Source: Leuconostoc citreum
GTDB lineage: Bacteria; Bacillota; Bacilli; Lactobacillales; Lactobacillaceae
Reading direction: 5' to 3'
NCBI RefSeq assembly: GCF_004354555.1
Contig: NZ_PUFH01000001.1
Span: 21,528-85,527, forward strand
Length of the DNA: 64,000 bases
Each line of letters begins with the position of its first letter. Positions within the stretch are counted from its first letter, which is position 1. The position numbers and the translations under genes are program-made. Shown piece after piece: positions 11,040-19,422 of the stretch. The notes beneath the pieces are model-generated. The model worked only from the letters and a program-made list of their open reading frames with translations. It was not told where the DNA came from and did no database searches.

Positions 11040-11066
11040 ACGTGTTATGATGACACGTTTCCTTCC
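11040..11066 (-). promoter_or_regulatory. SD-hairpin-ATG arrangement of uppP
   Basis: On the minus strand the SD GGAAGG (11061-11066) is followed by the stem ACGTGT/ACACGT (11053-11058 with 11040-11045, 7-nt loop), and then 10 nt to the ATG. The linear SD-ATG distance is about 31 nt, too long for initiation unless the stem folds. The geometry is like that at uraA and menG. Confidence 0.5.
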
Positions 11067-11146
11067 AATTTAACTTCTTTTATTCTATCCTATATCCTGT
11101 TATTTCGCTATCGAACACCTGTTTCATAGAATATTTTTTTAAAGTC

Positions 11147-11175
11147 TTGCTTTTAAAAAAGGCGCATGTTATTAT
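11147..11175 (+). promoter_or_regulatory. Promoter of tRNA-Lys
   Basis: A -35 element TTGCTT and a -10 element TATTAT with 17-bp spacing, about 33 bp before the tRNA. Confidence 0.65.
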
Positions 11176-11207
11176 ATTATATGTTGCTTAAGGCAATTCA
11201 GTAATAT

Positions 11208-11280
11208 GGACAGTTAGCTCAGTTGGTAGAGCAACGGACTCTTAATCCGTGGGTCCAGGGTTCGAGCCCCTGACTGTCCA
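11208..11280 (+). tRNA. tRNA-Lys (CTT)
   Basis: A 73-nt cloverleaf. Acceptor GGACAGT pairs with ACTGTCC; the anticodon stem ACGGA/TCCGT encloses loop CTCTTAA, anticodon CTT; TTCGAGC T-loop. The 3' CCA is not encoded. Confidence 0.95.
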
Positions 11281-11292
11281 TCCTTAAAAGAC

Positions 11293-11325
11293 AGACCAGT
11301 CGTCTACTTGATGACTGGTCTTTTT
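11293..11325 (+). terminator. Terminator after tRNA-Lys
   Basis: A 9-bp stem AGACCAGTC/GACTGGTCT followed by five T. Confidence 0.88.
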
Positions 11326-11332
11326 GTATCTA

Positions 11333-11364
11333 AAAAACGCTTACTTTACAAAGTAAGCGTTTTT
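11333..11364 (-). terminator. Terminator after the hemolysin III-like gene
   Basis: A stem of 14 or so pairs, AAAACGCTTACTT/AAGTAAGCGTTTT, with a short loop, 25 bp beyond the stop codon of the leftward gene. Confidence 0.85.
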
Positions 11365-11388
11365 ATTGTGCCAACTAATATAATATTA

Positions 11389-12027
11389 TTAGAGACTAAT
11401 ATAAATACTAATAAACATCAACGCTGCACCACCTAAGACAAATACATGCCAGTAAACGTGACCCATCGGTATCTGTGGTATCAAATAGAAGATTGTTCCG
11501 GCTGAATAAGTCAGGCCACCAGCTAATAACAACCAAAATGCTGTATGTGATAACACGCCCCACAAAACAGGCATCGCCAGAACAATCAGCCAACCCATAA
11601 CCAGATAAATAGTCACTGACACCCACGGCCAACGACCAACAAAAAATAAGTCATAAACAAAACCGGCAATTGTCATAGCAAGGATGGCACCCCATATTGA
11701 CCAGCCAACCCAGCCCTTAATCAACAGCCATGTATATGGTGTATAGCTGCCTAAGATAACGAGATAAATACCTGCATGATCAAAGAATTGAAATACTTTT
11801 GCAGCACGTGTAAAAACGAGCGAATGAAATAACGTTGAAGCCAATAAGAAGAAACCAACGGTTCCAACGTAAATAGCAATGGCCGTGATTTCAAAAGCCG
11901 TGACAGGGCGACGCAAAATATGAAAAATTAATAAAATTCCTGCTAAAACAGCTAATAAGAAGCCCAAACCATGTGTGACCGCGTTCAATACTTCATAGAC
12001 AATATGATAACGTTTAGATCGTTGCAT
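11389..12027 (-). CDS. Hemolysin III / TrhA family seven-helix membrane protein
   Basis: A 212-residue protein with about seven transmembrane helices, belonging to the hemolysin III (PAQR-like) family. Conserved marks are YEVLNAVTHGLGF near the N-terminus, STLFHSL with its metal-ligand-type His, FQFFDHAGIYLVILGSYTP, and the C-terminal PMGHVYWHVFVLGGA histidines. The bacterial homologue TrhA has been linked to membrane energy homeostasis; true haemolysis is doubtful. It is monocistronic with an SD GGGGAC upstream. Confidence 0.9.
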   Translation of the reverse strand: MQRSKRYHIVYEVLNAVTHGLGFLLAVLAGILLIFHILRRPVTAFEITAIAIYVGTVGFFLLASTLFHSLVFTRAAKVFQFFDHAGIYLVILGSYTPYTWLLIKGWVGWSIWGAILAMTIAGFVYDLFFVGRWPWVSVTIYLVMGWLIVLAMPVLWGVLSHTAFWLLLAGGLTYSAGTIFYLIPQIPMGHVYWHVFVLGGAALMFISIYISL

Positions 12028-12107
12028 TTAGTTGTCCCCATAAATCAATTTAGTATCTTCATTATACCATTGATTTACTATCTATCGGTTAGTAAATCAG
12101 CGCATAT

Positions 12108-12143
12108 AAAAACAGTGGCCCATTCTTTTGGCTCACTGTTTTT
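12108..12143. terminator. Terminator after degV
   Basis: Stem AAAAACAGTG/CACTGTTTTT extended by GCC/GGC with a 9-nt loop, directly beyond the degV stop codon; A and T flanks would serve both strands. Confidence 0.75.
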
Positions 12144-12151
12144 AACGCTAC

Positions 12152-13033
12152 TTATACTAGTGTTTCCCAATCACGTGCCCATAATACACCCATCGCACCA
12201 TCACCAGTGTGTACGCCAATATAAGCGCCCAACTCACCACGCTCAAACTTAACGGTTGGATACTCAGCTTGCAAATCCTTTAGCCATTTATCGCCAAGCT
12301 TTGGATCGTTACCATCAACAACTATAGCACGTACAGGGAAATCGACTTGTGTCAGATATTGATTGAGTGCTATTTTAATTTCTTTCAAGGCCCCACTCAT
12401 CTTCCGAGCTTTCCCAACCGCACCAATCTTACCTTCCCCTTGGATGTCCATCGATAAAATTGGCTTAATGTTCAGCAGACCGCCGACAAGTGCTGCGCCA
12501 CGAGATAGTCTCCCCGTACGTTGAAGATGAGAAATATCATTCACAACAAACCGTACATCAAACGTTTCACGTAGTGTCTCCAATGATGTTAAAATATCAG
12601 CCATCGACCGCCCATTTTCTGCCATCACAGCTGCCATCACAGCTTGCATACCAGAACCCATAACTGCAAATTTAGAATCCCAAGCACACACTTCAGTCAT
12701 CCCATCATAACTTGAGGCTACTGCTTGTGCTGTCTGATAAGCACCCGAAAGCCCAGAAGAAATCGGAATAATCAATGCTGCGTCATATCCTGAAGCTTTC
12801 GCAGCATTCAAGGCTTCCTCCCAATCACCTGGCGCCGGTTGCGAAGTTGAAGCCACCATATTCTTTTCTTTCATCATTTTAACCAATTGACCCAGTCCCT
12901 GAATATCAATCGTCTCTTTATAGACTTCATCGCCAAAGATAATGGGATCGTTAACTTGAAAAATATGATAGCGATTGCGTAACGTCGCAGGTATTGTAGA
13001 TGCAGAATCACTAATAATTGCTATTTTAGACAT
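12152..13033 (-). CDS. DegV family fatty-acid-binding protein
   Basis: A cytosolic DegV-fold protein of about 293 residues; homologues bind a fatty acyl chain and, as FakB, present it to a fatty acid kinase. Motifs are IISDSASTIP, ASTSQPAPGDW and SSGLSGAYQTAQ, which line the head-group site. ATG 13031-13033 is preferred because SD GGGAG stands 7 nt before it; an in-frame ATG ten codons upstream has none. Whether this is FakB or another DegV paralogue cannot be decided from sequence. Confidence 0.9.
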   Translation of the reverse strand: MSKIAIISDSASTIPATLRNRYHIFQVNDPIIFGDEVYKETIDIQGLGQLVKMMKEKNMVASTSQPAPGDWEEALNAAKASGYDAALIIPISSGLSGAYQTAQAVASSYDGMTEVCAWDSKFAVMGSGMQAVMAAVMAENGRSMADILTSLETLRETFDVRFVVNDISHLQRTGRLSRGAALVGGLLNIKPILSMDIQGEGKIGAVGKARKMSGALKEIKIALNQYLTQVDFPVRAIVVDGNDPKLGDKWLKDLQAEYPTVKFERGELGAYIGVHTGDGAMGVLWARDWETLV

Positions 13034-13081
13034 TATTTTCTCCCAATGTATACGGGCTATCATTAAAGATGGCCCGGCTAA

Positions 13082-13423
13082 CTATAAAATTAAACCAATC
13101 ACAACACCAACACAAAAGCTCAATAGACCAGCAACAATTTGTAGTGATAAATAAACCATTTGTTGTGAGCGGGAATGTTGTGCACTTTGCGTCATCATCG
13201 TACTAAAAGTGGTTAAACCGCCAAGTACGCCAACTGATAATACATTATGCCATAAGTGTATCTGGTTTGTGCTGTATAATATGCCCATGAAGAATGTCCC
13301 TAACATATTGACGGTAAATACTGCTGTGATGTAGGTTGCTCGCCATGGCCAAAAAGTGATCACAAGGTAACGTAACAATGTGCCTATACTAGAGCCAACA
13401 AATATGGCAATTAAAATTATCAT
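13082..13423 (-). CDS. crcB: Fluoride channel FluC/CrcB, second subunit gene
   Basis: A four-helix small membrane protein (113 residues) exporting fluoride. It shows IGTLLRYLV in helix 1, MLGTFFMGIL with the pore Asn, and GGLTTFSTM, the helix-3 break motif of the family. It overlaps the upstream paralogue by 4 bp (ATGA). Two adjacent divergent copies usually mean that a heterodimer is formed; this is knowledge of the family, not seen here. Confidence 0.93.
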   Translation of the reverse strand: MIILIAIFVGSSIGTLLRYLVITFWPWRATYITAVFTVNMLGTFFMGILYSTNQIHLWHNVLSVGVLGGLTTFSTMMTQSAQHSRSQQMVYLSLQIVAGLLSFCVGVVIGLIL

Positions 13424-13854
13424 AATCGCTCACCACACAGTACGTGTCCAATATACTGTCCCAGAATAATCATGAGCACCCCACCAACTACTGTCATAAC
13501 AAGGTATAAACCAGCCATGACTATATTACTCTGCGTCAATTGTGCTGTCTGGAGTAACATCGTACTAAACGTTGTAAAACCACCTAATATGCCAGTCCCA
13601 AGGAATGCTTGCCATCTCTTTAATCGACTACTTCGATGTGAAAGATACGACCCAAGGATTGCTAACAGTAATGTGCCTAACCAATTAATTAAAATTGTCA
13701 TCAATGGCCATTGTCCCGCAATTGGTAAAAAGCTCAATAAATAACGCAAACTACCGCCAATGCCACCACCCAAACTTACAACAAACATTTCGATTAAATC
13801 AAGTCGTTGTTTTTGCATACTTACTATTCTAACAATTTTGTCTTTAATGAGCAA
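13420..13854 (-). CDS. crcB: Fluoride channel FluC/CrcB, first subunit gene
   Basis: A paralogue of the preceding gene with GGGIGGSLRYLLS, NWLGTLLLAILG and GGFTTFSTM in the same order. Start choice is open: TTG at 13852-13854 has a good SD (AAAGGAG, 8 nt), giving a 22-residue hydrophilic extension. The ATG at 13816-13818 (MQKQRLDLIEMF) has none but gives a length nearer the family norm. No fluoride-riboswitch-like sequence is apparent in the short leader. Confidence 0.9.
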   Translation of the reverse strand: MLIKDKIVRIVSMQKQRLDLIEMFVVSLGGGIGGSLRYLLSFLPIAGQWPLMTILINWLGTLLLAILGSYLSHRSSRLKRWQAFLGTGILGGFTTFSTMLLQTAQLTQSNIVMAGLYLVMTVVGGVLMIILGQYIGHVLCGERL

Positions 13855-13903
13855 AAAAGACGCTCCTTTGTTATAATCAAACTAACTCAGTCAAGGAGCG
13901 CCT

Positions 13904-14152
13904 ATGTTTTCGTATTATATCTTACCAACAGGGTATCTAATTGTATTATTTGCCTTTTCTCTGTTAAAACCTATACGTTTTGTTGTCACAATGTATGAAT
14001 TTCAAGGTCTAATGATTAAATCAGTTGTACTGGCAATTTTTGGACTATTTTCACAACACAGTATTTTGACCCAATTTTATGGTATTTGGTTCAATGTAAC
14101 CCTCATTTTTTCTATTAGTAGGGTGTTTATCAAAACACAGCGATTACCATAA
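13904..14152 (+). CDS. Small membrane protein, unknown function
   Basis: An 82-residue hydrophobic protein with two or three probable transmembrane helices (YILPTGYLIVLFAFSLL; MIKSVVLAIFGLFS; FNVTLIFSISRVF). It is likely real: a strong SD (AAGGAG, 5 nt before ATG), a TATAAT box at 13872-13877, and a strong terminator just after the stop. It is divergent from the FluC pair; the SD contexts of the two divergent genes form an inverted repeat CGCTCCTT/AAGGAGCG. No family recognised. Confidence 0.65.
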   Translation: MFSYYILPTGYLIVLFAFSLLKPIRFVVTMYEFQGLMIKSVVLAIFGLFSQHSILTQFYGIWFNVTLIFSISRVFIKTQRLP

Positions 14153-14155
14153 TAT

Positions 14156-14189
14156 AAAAAGCAGCTTATGAAAAATTAAGCTGCTTTTT
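14156..14189. terminator. Bidirectional terminator
   Basis: A 13-bp stem AAAAAGCAGCTTA/TAAGCTGCTTTTT with an 8-nt loop between the small membrane protein gene and the convergent anion transporter gene. Confidence 0.92.
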
Positions 14190-14193
14190 AAAA

Positions 14194-15615
14194 TCACCAC
14201 ATTCCCAATAATTTCATCCAAAGACTGCCTACACCAACCCAAATCACAATGTAGATTAGACCTAAAATAAAATTCAGTCGCCACCAGTCGCTTTGTTTTA
14301 CATACCCTGAACCAAATAATATGGGCGCGGGACCTGAAGAATAGTGCGTCGTGGCCGCCATTAAGTTACCAAAGAATCCTAGCATTAATGCTGCTAGCAT
14401 CGGTGGTACATGTGCCGCCAATGCAACCGCCAAAAATGCTGCATACATAGCTGACACATGCGCAGTTGATGAAGCAAAGAAATAATGACTGTAAAAATAA
14501 GCTAACACTAAAATGACTAGAACAACAAACCAATTCATACCATGCAAACTATTGCCAATCGTTTGGGATAACCATGGGATAAATCCAAGTGTATTCAAAG
14601 CACTCGCCATCATCACTAGCACCGAGAACCAGAATAACGTATTCCAAGCACCTGACTCCTTTAGAATATCCTGCCATGATAAGACACCAGCAACTAAAAG
14701 AAAACCTATAACGAGAAATCCAGTTGTGGTCGCATCAATACCTGTTATTGCACCTGTAATCCAGAGTACCAGTGCCGATACAAAACCAATAATCATCATT
14801 GTTTCTGCTTTGGATACTTTACCCATCATAGCTAACTCACCAGTTGCCCAATTTTTGGCATCAGGTGTTGCCTTTTGTTCAGGTGGGTACACTTTGTAAA
14901 TAACAAATGGGACAACAATGAGTGATATCAATCCAGGTACAAGCGCAGCTAAAAACCAACCCATCCAGGTAATATGGATACCTTGCTTTCCAGCAAAAGC
15001 TTGTGCAATAGGGTTTCCAGCCATTGCGGTCAAAAACATAGCTGCAGTAATCATATTAGCGTGAAATTCTGTAAAAATTAAGAAAGCGCCAATGCGCCGT
15101 TCACTCCCATCTACCGGGTCTGAATTGAAAGTCTGCGCCAATGATTTAATAATAGGAAACATTACGCCACCAGCACGAGCCGTATTAGATGGTGTGCCGG
15201 GGGCAACAATTAAGTCAACTGCAGACAAAGCATAGGCTAAGCCCAGCGTTTGTTTACCAAACGCTCGCACAAAAATTAATGCAATACGTCGACCCAAACC
15301 TGTTTTAATAAAGCCACGAGAAATAAAAAATGCCATCACAATCAGCCAAATGGCACTGTTTCCAAAACCAGCTACCGCTTTTTCCATTGGCATAATGCCA
15401 GTCAAAACAGTTACAACAAAACCAATTAATGCTATGGCTCCCAGAGGCAAGGGTTTGGTAACCAAGCCAATAATCGTAGCCACAAAAATTGCAAACATGT
15501 GCCATGCTGATAGACTAAGTGCATCTGGGCGCAAGGGACCAGCAAACCAAATAATCAAACCAACAACAATCGGCGCAATAAATTTGCGATAATCAACTTT
15601 TTCTAAAGCATTCAT
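14194..15615 (-). CDS. DASS-family di/tricarboxylate transporter
   Basis: An integral membrane transporter of the divalent anion:sodium symporter family (CitT/TtdT/SdcS type), 473 residues with about 12-14 hydrophobic helices. The SNT substrate/ion motif is visible in APGTPSNTARAG, and the second half contains the symmetric SSTAHVSAMYAAF segment. It is the last gene of a run with fumarate reductase and fumarase, so C4-dicarboxylate uptake (malate, fumarate or tartrate), possibly in exchange for succinate, is the natural inference. Confidence 0.9.
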   Translation of the reverse strand: MNALEKVDYRKFIAPIVVGLIIWFAGPLRPDALSLSAWHMFAIFVATIIGLVTKPLPLGAIALIGFVVTVLTGIMPMEKAVAGFGNSAIWLIVMAFFISRGFIKTGLGRRIALIFVRAFGKQTLGLAYALSAVDLIVAPGTPSNTARAGGVMFPIIKSLAQTFNSDPVDGSERRIGAFLIFTEFHANMITAAMFLTAMAGNPIAQAFAGKQGIHITWMGWFLAALVPGLISLIVVPFVIYKVYPPEQKATPDAKNWATGELAMMGKVSKAETMMIIGFVSALVLWITGAITGIDATTTGFLVIGFLLVAGVLSWQDILKESGAWNTLFWFSVLVMMASALNTLGFIPWLSQTIGNSLHGMNWFVVLVILVLAYFYSHYFFASSTAHVSAMYAAFLAVALAAHVPPMLAALMLGFFGNLMAATTHYSSGPAPILFGSGYVKQSDWWRLNFILGLIYIVIWVGVGSLWMKLLGMW

Positions 15616-15642
15616 TTCAATATTTCCTATTTCGTCTCTAAT

Positions 15643-17037
15643 CTACAAGCCTAAAACTAATTTGGCAGCTTGTTTCCCAGCTTGACGACCAAAGACAACT
15701 GTTTCAGCAATTGAGTTCCCACCAATGCGATTGTCACCATGCAACCCACCAGTTACTTCGCCTGCAGCATATAACCCCTTAATGGCTGCCCCATCTTCAC
15801 GTAGCACCTCGGCTAAATGATTAATCTTAACGCCACCCATTGTGTAATGAATTGCTGGCTTAATATGAATAGCATAATAAGGTGCTTTGACGATACCACG
15901 TTCCATGGCTGTTTGACGGCCAAATTCTGTATCTTTTCCCTCTTCTTGGGCAGCATTCCACTGTGCAATGGTTTTTGCTAAATTATCAGCGTCTAAGTCT
16001 GCTTTATCAGCCAATTCTGCCAATGTGTCGCCAGACATAACCAAACCAACGGCTAGATAAAAATCAATCGCTGTAAAGGCTTCTCGAATACCTTGGTCTA
16101 GAATTAATGTTGCCCCATCTTCCTGTAAATCATTGATAGCAGCTGTTACTTTATCTCGTGTTGTCATTTCATTGACAAAACGTTGACCCGCACGGTTAAC
16201 TAGAATAGCGCCTTCGCCTCGTACACCTTCACCAATTAAATATACATGATCAGTATCTTGTTGCGCTGTTGGATGGATCTGAATTTTCTTCATATCAACT
16301 AAGGCACCACCGACAGCCGTCGCCAGTTTCATACCATCACCTGTGGCACCAGGATGATTTGTTGTTTTTAAATATAACAATTCAGGTGCATACTCAGCTA
16401 GCATGTCACGATTCTGAGCAAAGCCCCCTGCCGCGATAAGCACCGCCTTGGCTTGAATTGTTTTTTCACCTATTTCAGCATTTCGCACTGTCAACCCAGT
16501 AATTCGATCGGCTGATTTCTGAAGTGCAATCACTTCTGTTTCATCAAACAACGGAATCTGTTTATAAGCCAATTGCTTTTGTAATCCCTTAACAAGATAA
16601 CTGCCGACAGCCGATTTATCATTTGGCCGATGTGCACGCTTTTGTGACATCCCCCCTGTGGCCGTAATGTCTGTTAAGTTAATATTGTGGTTGTATAACC
16701 AATCGATTGCAGACTCCGTGTGCGTCGCAAAATAAGATAATAAGCTCTTATCATTTGTACCGCCACCACCTTTTAACGTATCATCATAAAAAGACGCTTG
16801 AGAATCAACAATGCCATGATTTAATTGAACAAATGTTTCCACTGCATTCATGCCTGATGAGGCACGATTTGAATTGCCGCCCAAAACTGATAGTTTTTCA
16901 ACAATTGCAACATCTAATCCCAATTCTTGTGCTTGCAGAGCCGCTGTCATACCAGCAGCGCCAGAACCAATCACAACAAAATCATATGTATCTTTTAAAT
17001 CAGAAATATTTGTCTTTGGAAAAATAAACTTAGCCAT
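15643..17037 (-). CDS. Soluble fumarate reductase flavoprotein (FAD_binding_2)
   Basis: Reduces fumarate to succinate using FAD. The 464 residues show the Rossmann motif VIGSGAAGMTAA (residues 22-33), EKLSVLGGNSNRASSGMNA, then the fumarate-site residues of the flavocytochrome c3 family: QIHPTAQ, RFVNEMTTRDK (the catalytic Arg region), HYTMGGV and GDNRIGGNSIAE. It lacks both the FMN-binding domain and the haem domain found in many relatives, so electrons must come from another protein. The adjacent NAD(P)H:FMN reductase with a flavinylation-like tail is the obvious candidate. It starts 6 bp after fumC with a good SD (AAGGAG). Relatives reduce urocanate or other enoates, so substrate is inferred from fumC. 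Confidence 0.9.
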   Translation of the reverse strand: MAKFIFPKTNISDLKDTYDFVVIGSGAAGMTAALQAQELGLDVAIVEKLSVLGGNSNRASSGMNAVETFVQLNHGIVDSQASFYDDTLKGGGGTNDKSLLSYFATHTESAIDWLYNHNINLTDITATGGMSQKRAHRPNDKSAVGSYLVKGLQKQLAYKQIPLFDETEVIALQKSADRITGLTVRNAEIGEKTIQAKAVLIAAGGFAQNRDMLAEYAPELLYLKTTNHPGATGDGMKLATAVGGALVDMKKIQIHPTAQQDTDHVYLIGEGVRGEGAILVNRAGQRFVNEMTTRDKVTAAINDLQEDGATLILDQGIREAFTAIDFYLAVGLVMSGDTLAELADKADLDADNLAKTIAQWNAAQEEGKDTEFGRQTAMERGIVKAPYYAIHIKPAIHYTMGGVKINHLAEVLREDGAAIKGLYAAGEVTGGLHGDNRIGGNSIAETVVFGRQAGKQAAKLVLGL

Positions 17038-17043
17038 TACATC

Positions 17044-18435
17044 TCACTCCTTATGCGAACGTTCAAGGTTCGTCATCGCCATAAAGTCCATCCACTCATC
17101 ATATTGCGCTTCAGTTATTTCACCCGATGCTAACGCCGCCACTTTTAACGTTGTGCCATTTTTGTCAGCAGATTGCGCAATTTCGGCAGCTGCATGATAG
17201 CCAATATGAGGTGACAAGGCTGTTACTGTCATCAAAGAATTATCAAGCAATTCACGCATACGATCTGGATTAACTTCTAAGCCTCGCACCAAACGGTCAG
17301 CAAAACCAGTCATTGTCCCCGCCAGCAAGTCAGTTGACTCTAAGAAAGCGTCAACCATAACCGGCTTAAAGACATTCAACTCAAAATTACCTTGACTTGA
17401 CGCCATTGTAATTGTCGTATCATTTCCAAAGACACGTACTGCAGCCATGGTCAGTGCTTCAACTTGCGTTGGATTCACTTTACCTGGCATAATTGAAGAC
17501 CCTGGTTCATTTGCTGGAATCTTTAATTCACCGTACCCACCACGTGGCCCAGAAGCCAAGAAACGTATGTCATTACCTATTTTCATCAAGTCCGCTGCTA
17601 AAGACTTCAAGGCCCCATGCATTGTATTCAGTGCCGTATGGTTGGCTAAACCATAAAATTTGTTACTGTCCCCTGTAAATGGGAAACCATAAGCATCCGA
17701 AATGATTTCAGCAATTTTAGCGCCCAAGGCTGTATCGGCATTAAGACCTGTACCAACAGCTGTGCCGCCCATGGCTAATTCATACAATTGTGGTCTTATA
17801 GCAGCTATATTGTCTAAATTATGCTTCAGTGCGGCAATGTATCCTGATAACTCTTGTCCAAAAGTTAAAGGCGTTGCATCTTGTAAGTGTGTCCGACCTA
17901 CCTTAATCACATCCCAAAATGCTACTTGCTTGACACGTAATTCATCAATTAAATGCGTAATAGCTATTTCAACCTGATTAACAGCAGCAACAGCAACAAT
18001 ATGCATTGCGGTTGGAAAAATATCATTTGATGATTGTCCCATATTGACATGATCATTTGGTAGCACAGCAACCCCTTGTTGGCTAGCCAAATGCGCCACA
18101 ACTTCGTTGGTGTTCATATTTGTCTGTGTCCCAGAGCCTGTTTGGTAAACTGACAAAGGAAAGTCTTTACGCAAGTCCACATCCCCTAGTGTCAACAAAC
18201 TATCAATTGTGGTGACAATGGCATTAGCGCGTTCTGAATCCAATGAACCGTTAGCTTGGTTAGCTAGTGCCGCTGCACGCTTAATGTTCAATAGCGCACG
18301 AATAATAGCCAACGGCATGCGTGCACCAGTTGGAAAATTTTGTAAAGAGCGTTGTGTTTGTGCCATCCATGCAGCATCAAGTGGCACCTTCACTTCACCA
18401 ATAGCATCTGTTTCAATACGATATTCTTGTGACAT
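17044..18435 (-). CDS. fumC: Class II fumarate hydratase
   Basis: Interconverts L-malate and fumarate. The 463-residue protein carries the superfamily signature GSSIMPGKVNPTQ near residue 315, TGSGTQTNMNTNEV near residue 97, and VGRTHLQDATP, which holds the general-acid His. It is iron-sulfur independent and therefore oxygen stable. It sits between lysR and the fumarate reductase gene with gaps of 25 and 6 bp, supplying fumarate to that enzyme. Confidence 0.97.
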   Translation of the reverse strand: MSQEYRIETDAIGEVKVPLDAAWMAQTQRSLQNFPTGARMPLAIIRALLNIKRAAALANQANGSLDSERANAIVTTIDSLLTLGDVDLRKDFPLSVYQTGSGTQTNMNTNEVVAHLASQQGVAVLPNDHVNMGQSSNDIFPTAMHIVAVAAVNQVEIAITHLIDELRVKQVAFWDVIKVGRTHLQDATPLTFGQELSGYIAALKHNLDNIAAIRPQLYELAMGGTAVGTGLNADTALGAKIAEIISDAYGFPFTGDSNKFYGLANHTALNTMHGALKSLAADLMKIGNDIRFLASGPRGGYGELKIPANEPGSSIMPGKVNPTQVEALTMAAVRVFGNDTTITMASSQGNFELNVFKPVMVDAFLESTDLLAGTMTGFADRLVRGLEVNPDRMRELLDNSLMTVTALSPHIGYHAAAEIAQSADKNGTTLKVAALASGEITEAQYDEWMDFMAMTNLERSHKE

Positions 18436-18460
18436 AATTAATCTATTCTCCTTGATTATC

Positions 18461-19345
18461 TTAGAAGTCTATTTTTTGGATAACTTCAACCATTTTCTGC
18501 TTAATTTGATCTTCAAAATCTGACAATTGATGATCACGTTTTTGAATTAAATAAATATAAAAATTAATCGGATCTTTCAATGGCAATATTGCAACATCGT
18601 TCCGTCCGATAACAGCTAATTGCACCATAATACCAACACCATTGCCTGCGGCAATGAGACCTTGTTCAGTCATAAGCTCATTGGTTATATACGTATTACG
18701 CAATTCTGTTGTCATATTACTGGCCATGAGTTGATTGACTAGTACCTGGTGTTGCGTAAATTCTTCCCCAACAGAAATGAACCGTTCCCCTCGTAAATCC
18801 TCAAATGTTAAAAACGGTTGATTAGCTAATGGGTGTCCTTTTGGTAATACAACAACATACGGGCTCTTGGTGATGTAATGACTATAATAACGCTGACTAT
18901 GTTCAGGGGTTAGGCTCCCCACAAAACCCATATCTACCTTGTCGTTATCAAGCAAATCATACATATTGCTTGACCCACTCTCCACCATATGAAAACTATC
19001 AATTTCTCTATCACTTAAGTCTCGCATGATTTGTGGAAAGATAGTTGCACCAATAATCGGCGGTACACCAAGCCAAATTTTGCGTTGGTTGGTAATATCA
19101 CTTTTAATGATTTCTGTTTCTCGCAAAATCTGTTTGCTATGCTTAATTAATATTTCTCCAGCTGGCGTTAAACTGACTGAACGCGTGCCACGTTGTCGAA
19201 TAATGAGCGTCTCCCCTAGCTCTTTTTCCAAACGGTGTAATGCATTGGTGATTGATGGTTGTGATACAAATTTTTTATGAGATGCCCCTGTAAACGTGCC
19301 CTCTTCGGCTAACGTTACAAAGTAATCTAAATCATTGAGCAACAA
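18461..19345 (-). CDS. LysR-family transcriptional regulator
   Basis: An N-terminal winged helix-turn-helix (LNDLDYFVTLAEEGTFTGASHKKFVSQPSITNAL, written here as the stretch from residue 3 to about 36) and a periplasmic-binding-like effector domain with typical SVGEEF and GVGIMV segments. A TTG start at 19343-19345 is chosen because a perfect SD (GGAGG) lies 8 nt upstream; upstream codons would overlap the SD. It is placed inside the dicarboxylate gene run directly before fumC, so it is probably the local activator responding to a C4 acid. Confidence 0.9.
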   Translation of the reverse strand: MLLNDLDYFVTLAEEGTFTGASHKKFVSQPSITNALHRLEKELGETLIIRQRGTRSVSLTPAGEILIKHSKQILRETEIIKSDITNQRKIWLGVPPIIGATIFPQIMRDLSDREIDSFHMVESGSSNMYDLLDNDKVDMGFVGSLTPEHSQRYYSHYITKSPYVVVLPKGHPLANQPFLTFEDLRGERFISVGEEFTQHQVLVNQLMASNMTTELRNTYITNELMTEQGLIAAGNGVGIMVQLAVIGRNDVAILPLKDPINFYIYLIQKRDHQLSDFEDQIKQKMVEVIQKIDF

Positions 19346-19422
19346 AGTGTTGTACCTCCACAAATTATCTTGTTCACAAAGTATAACACATTTTCATCAC
19401 CGCTTACATGCCCCCCTAACTG

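Noticed and set aside
13855..13903. Possible fluoride riboswitch before the fluC genes
   Set aside because: The leader is too short, and I see no GGCGATGG-type conserved core.
14513..14899. A 128-codon frame opposite the DASS transporter gene
   Set aside because: Antisense shadow of a hydrophobic coding region; composition is not protein-like.
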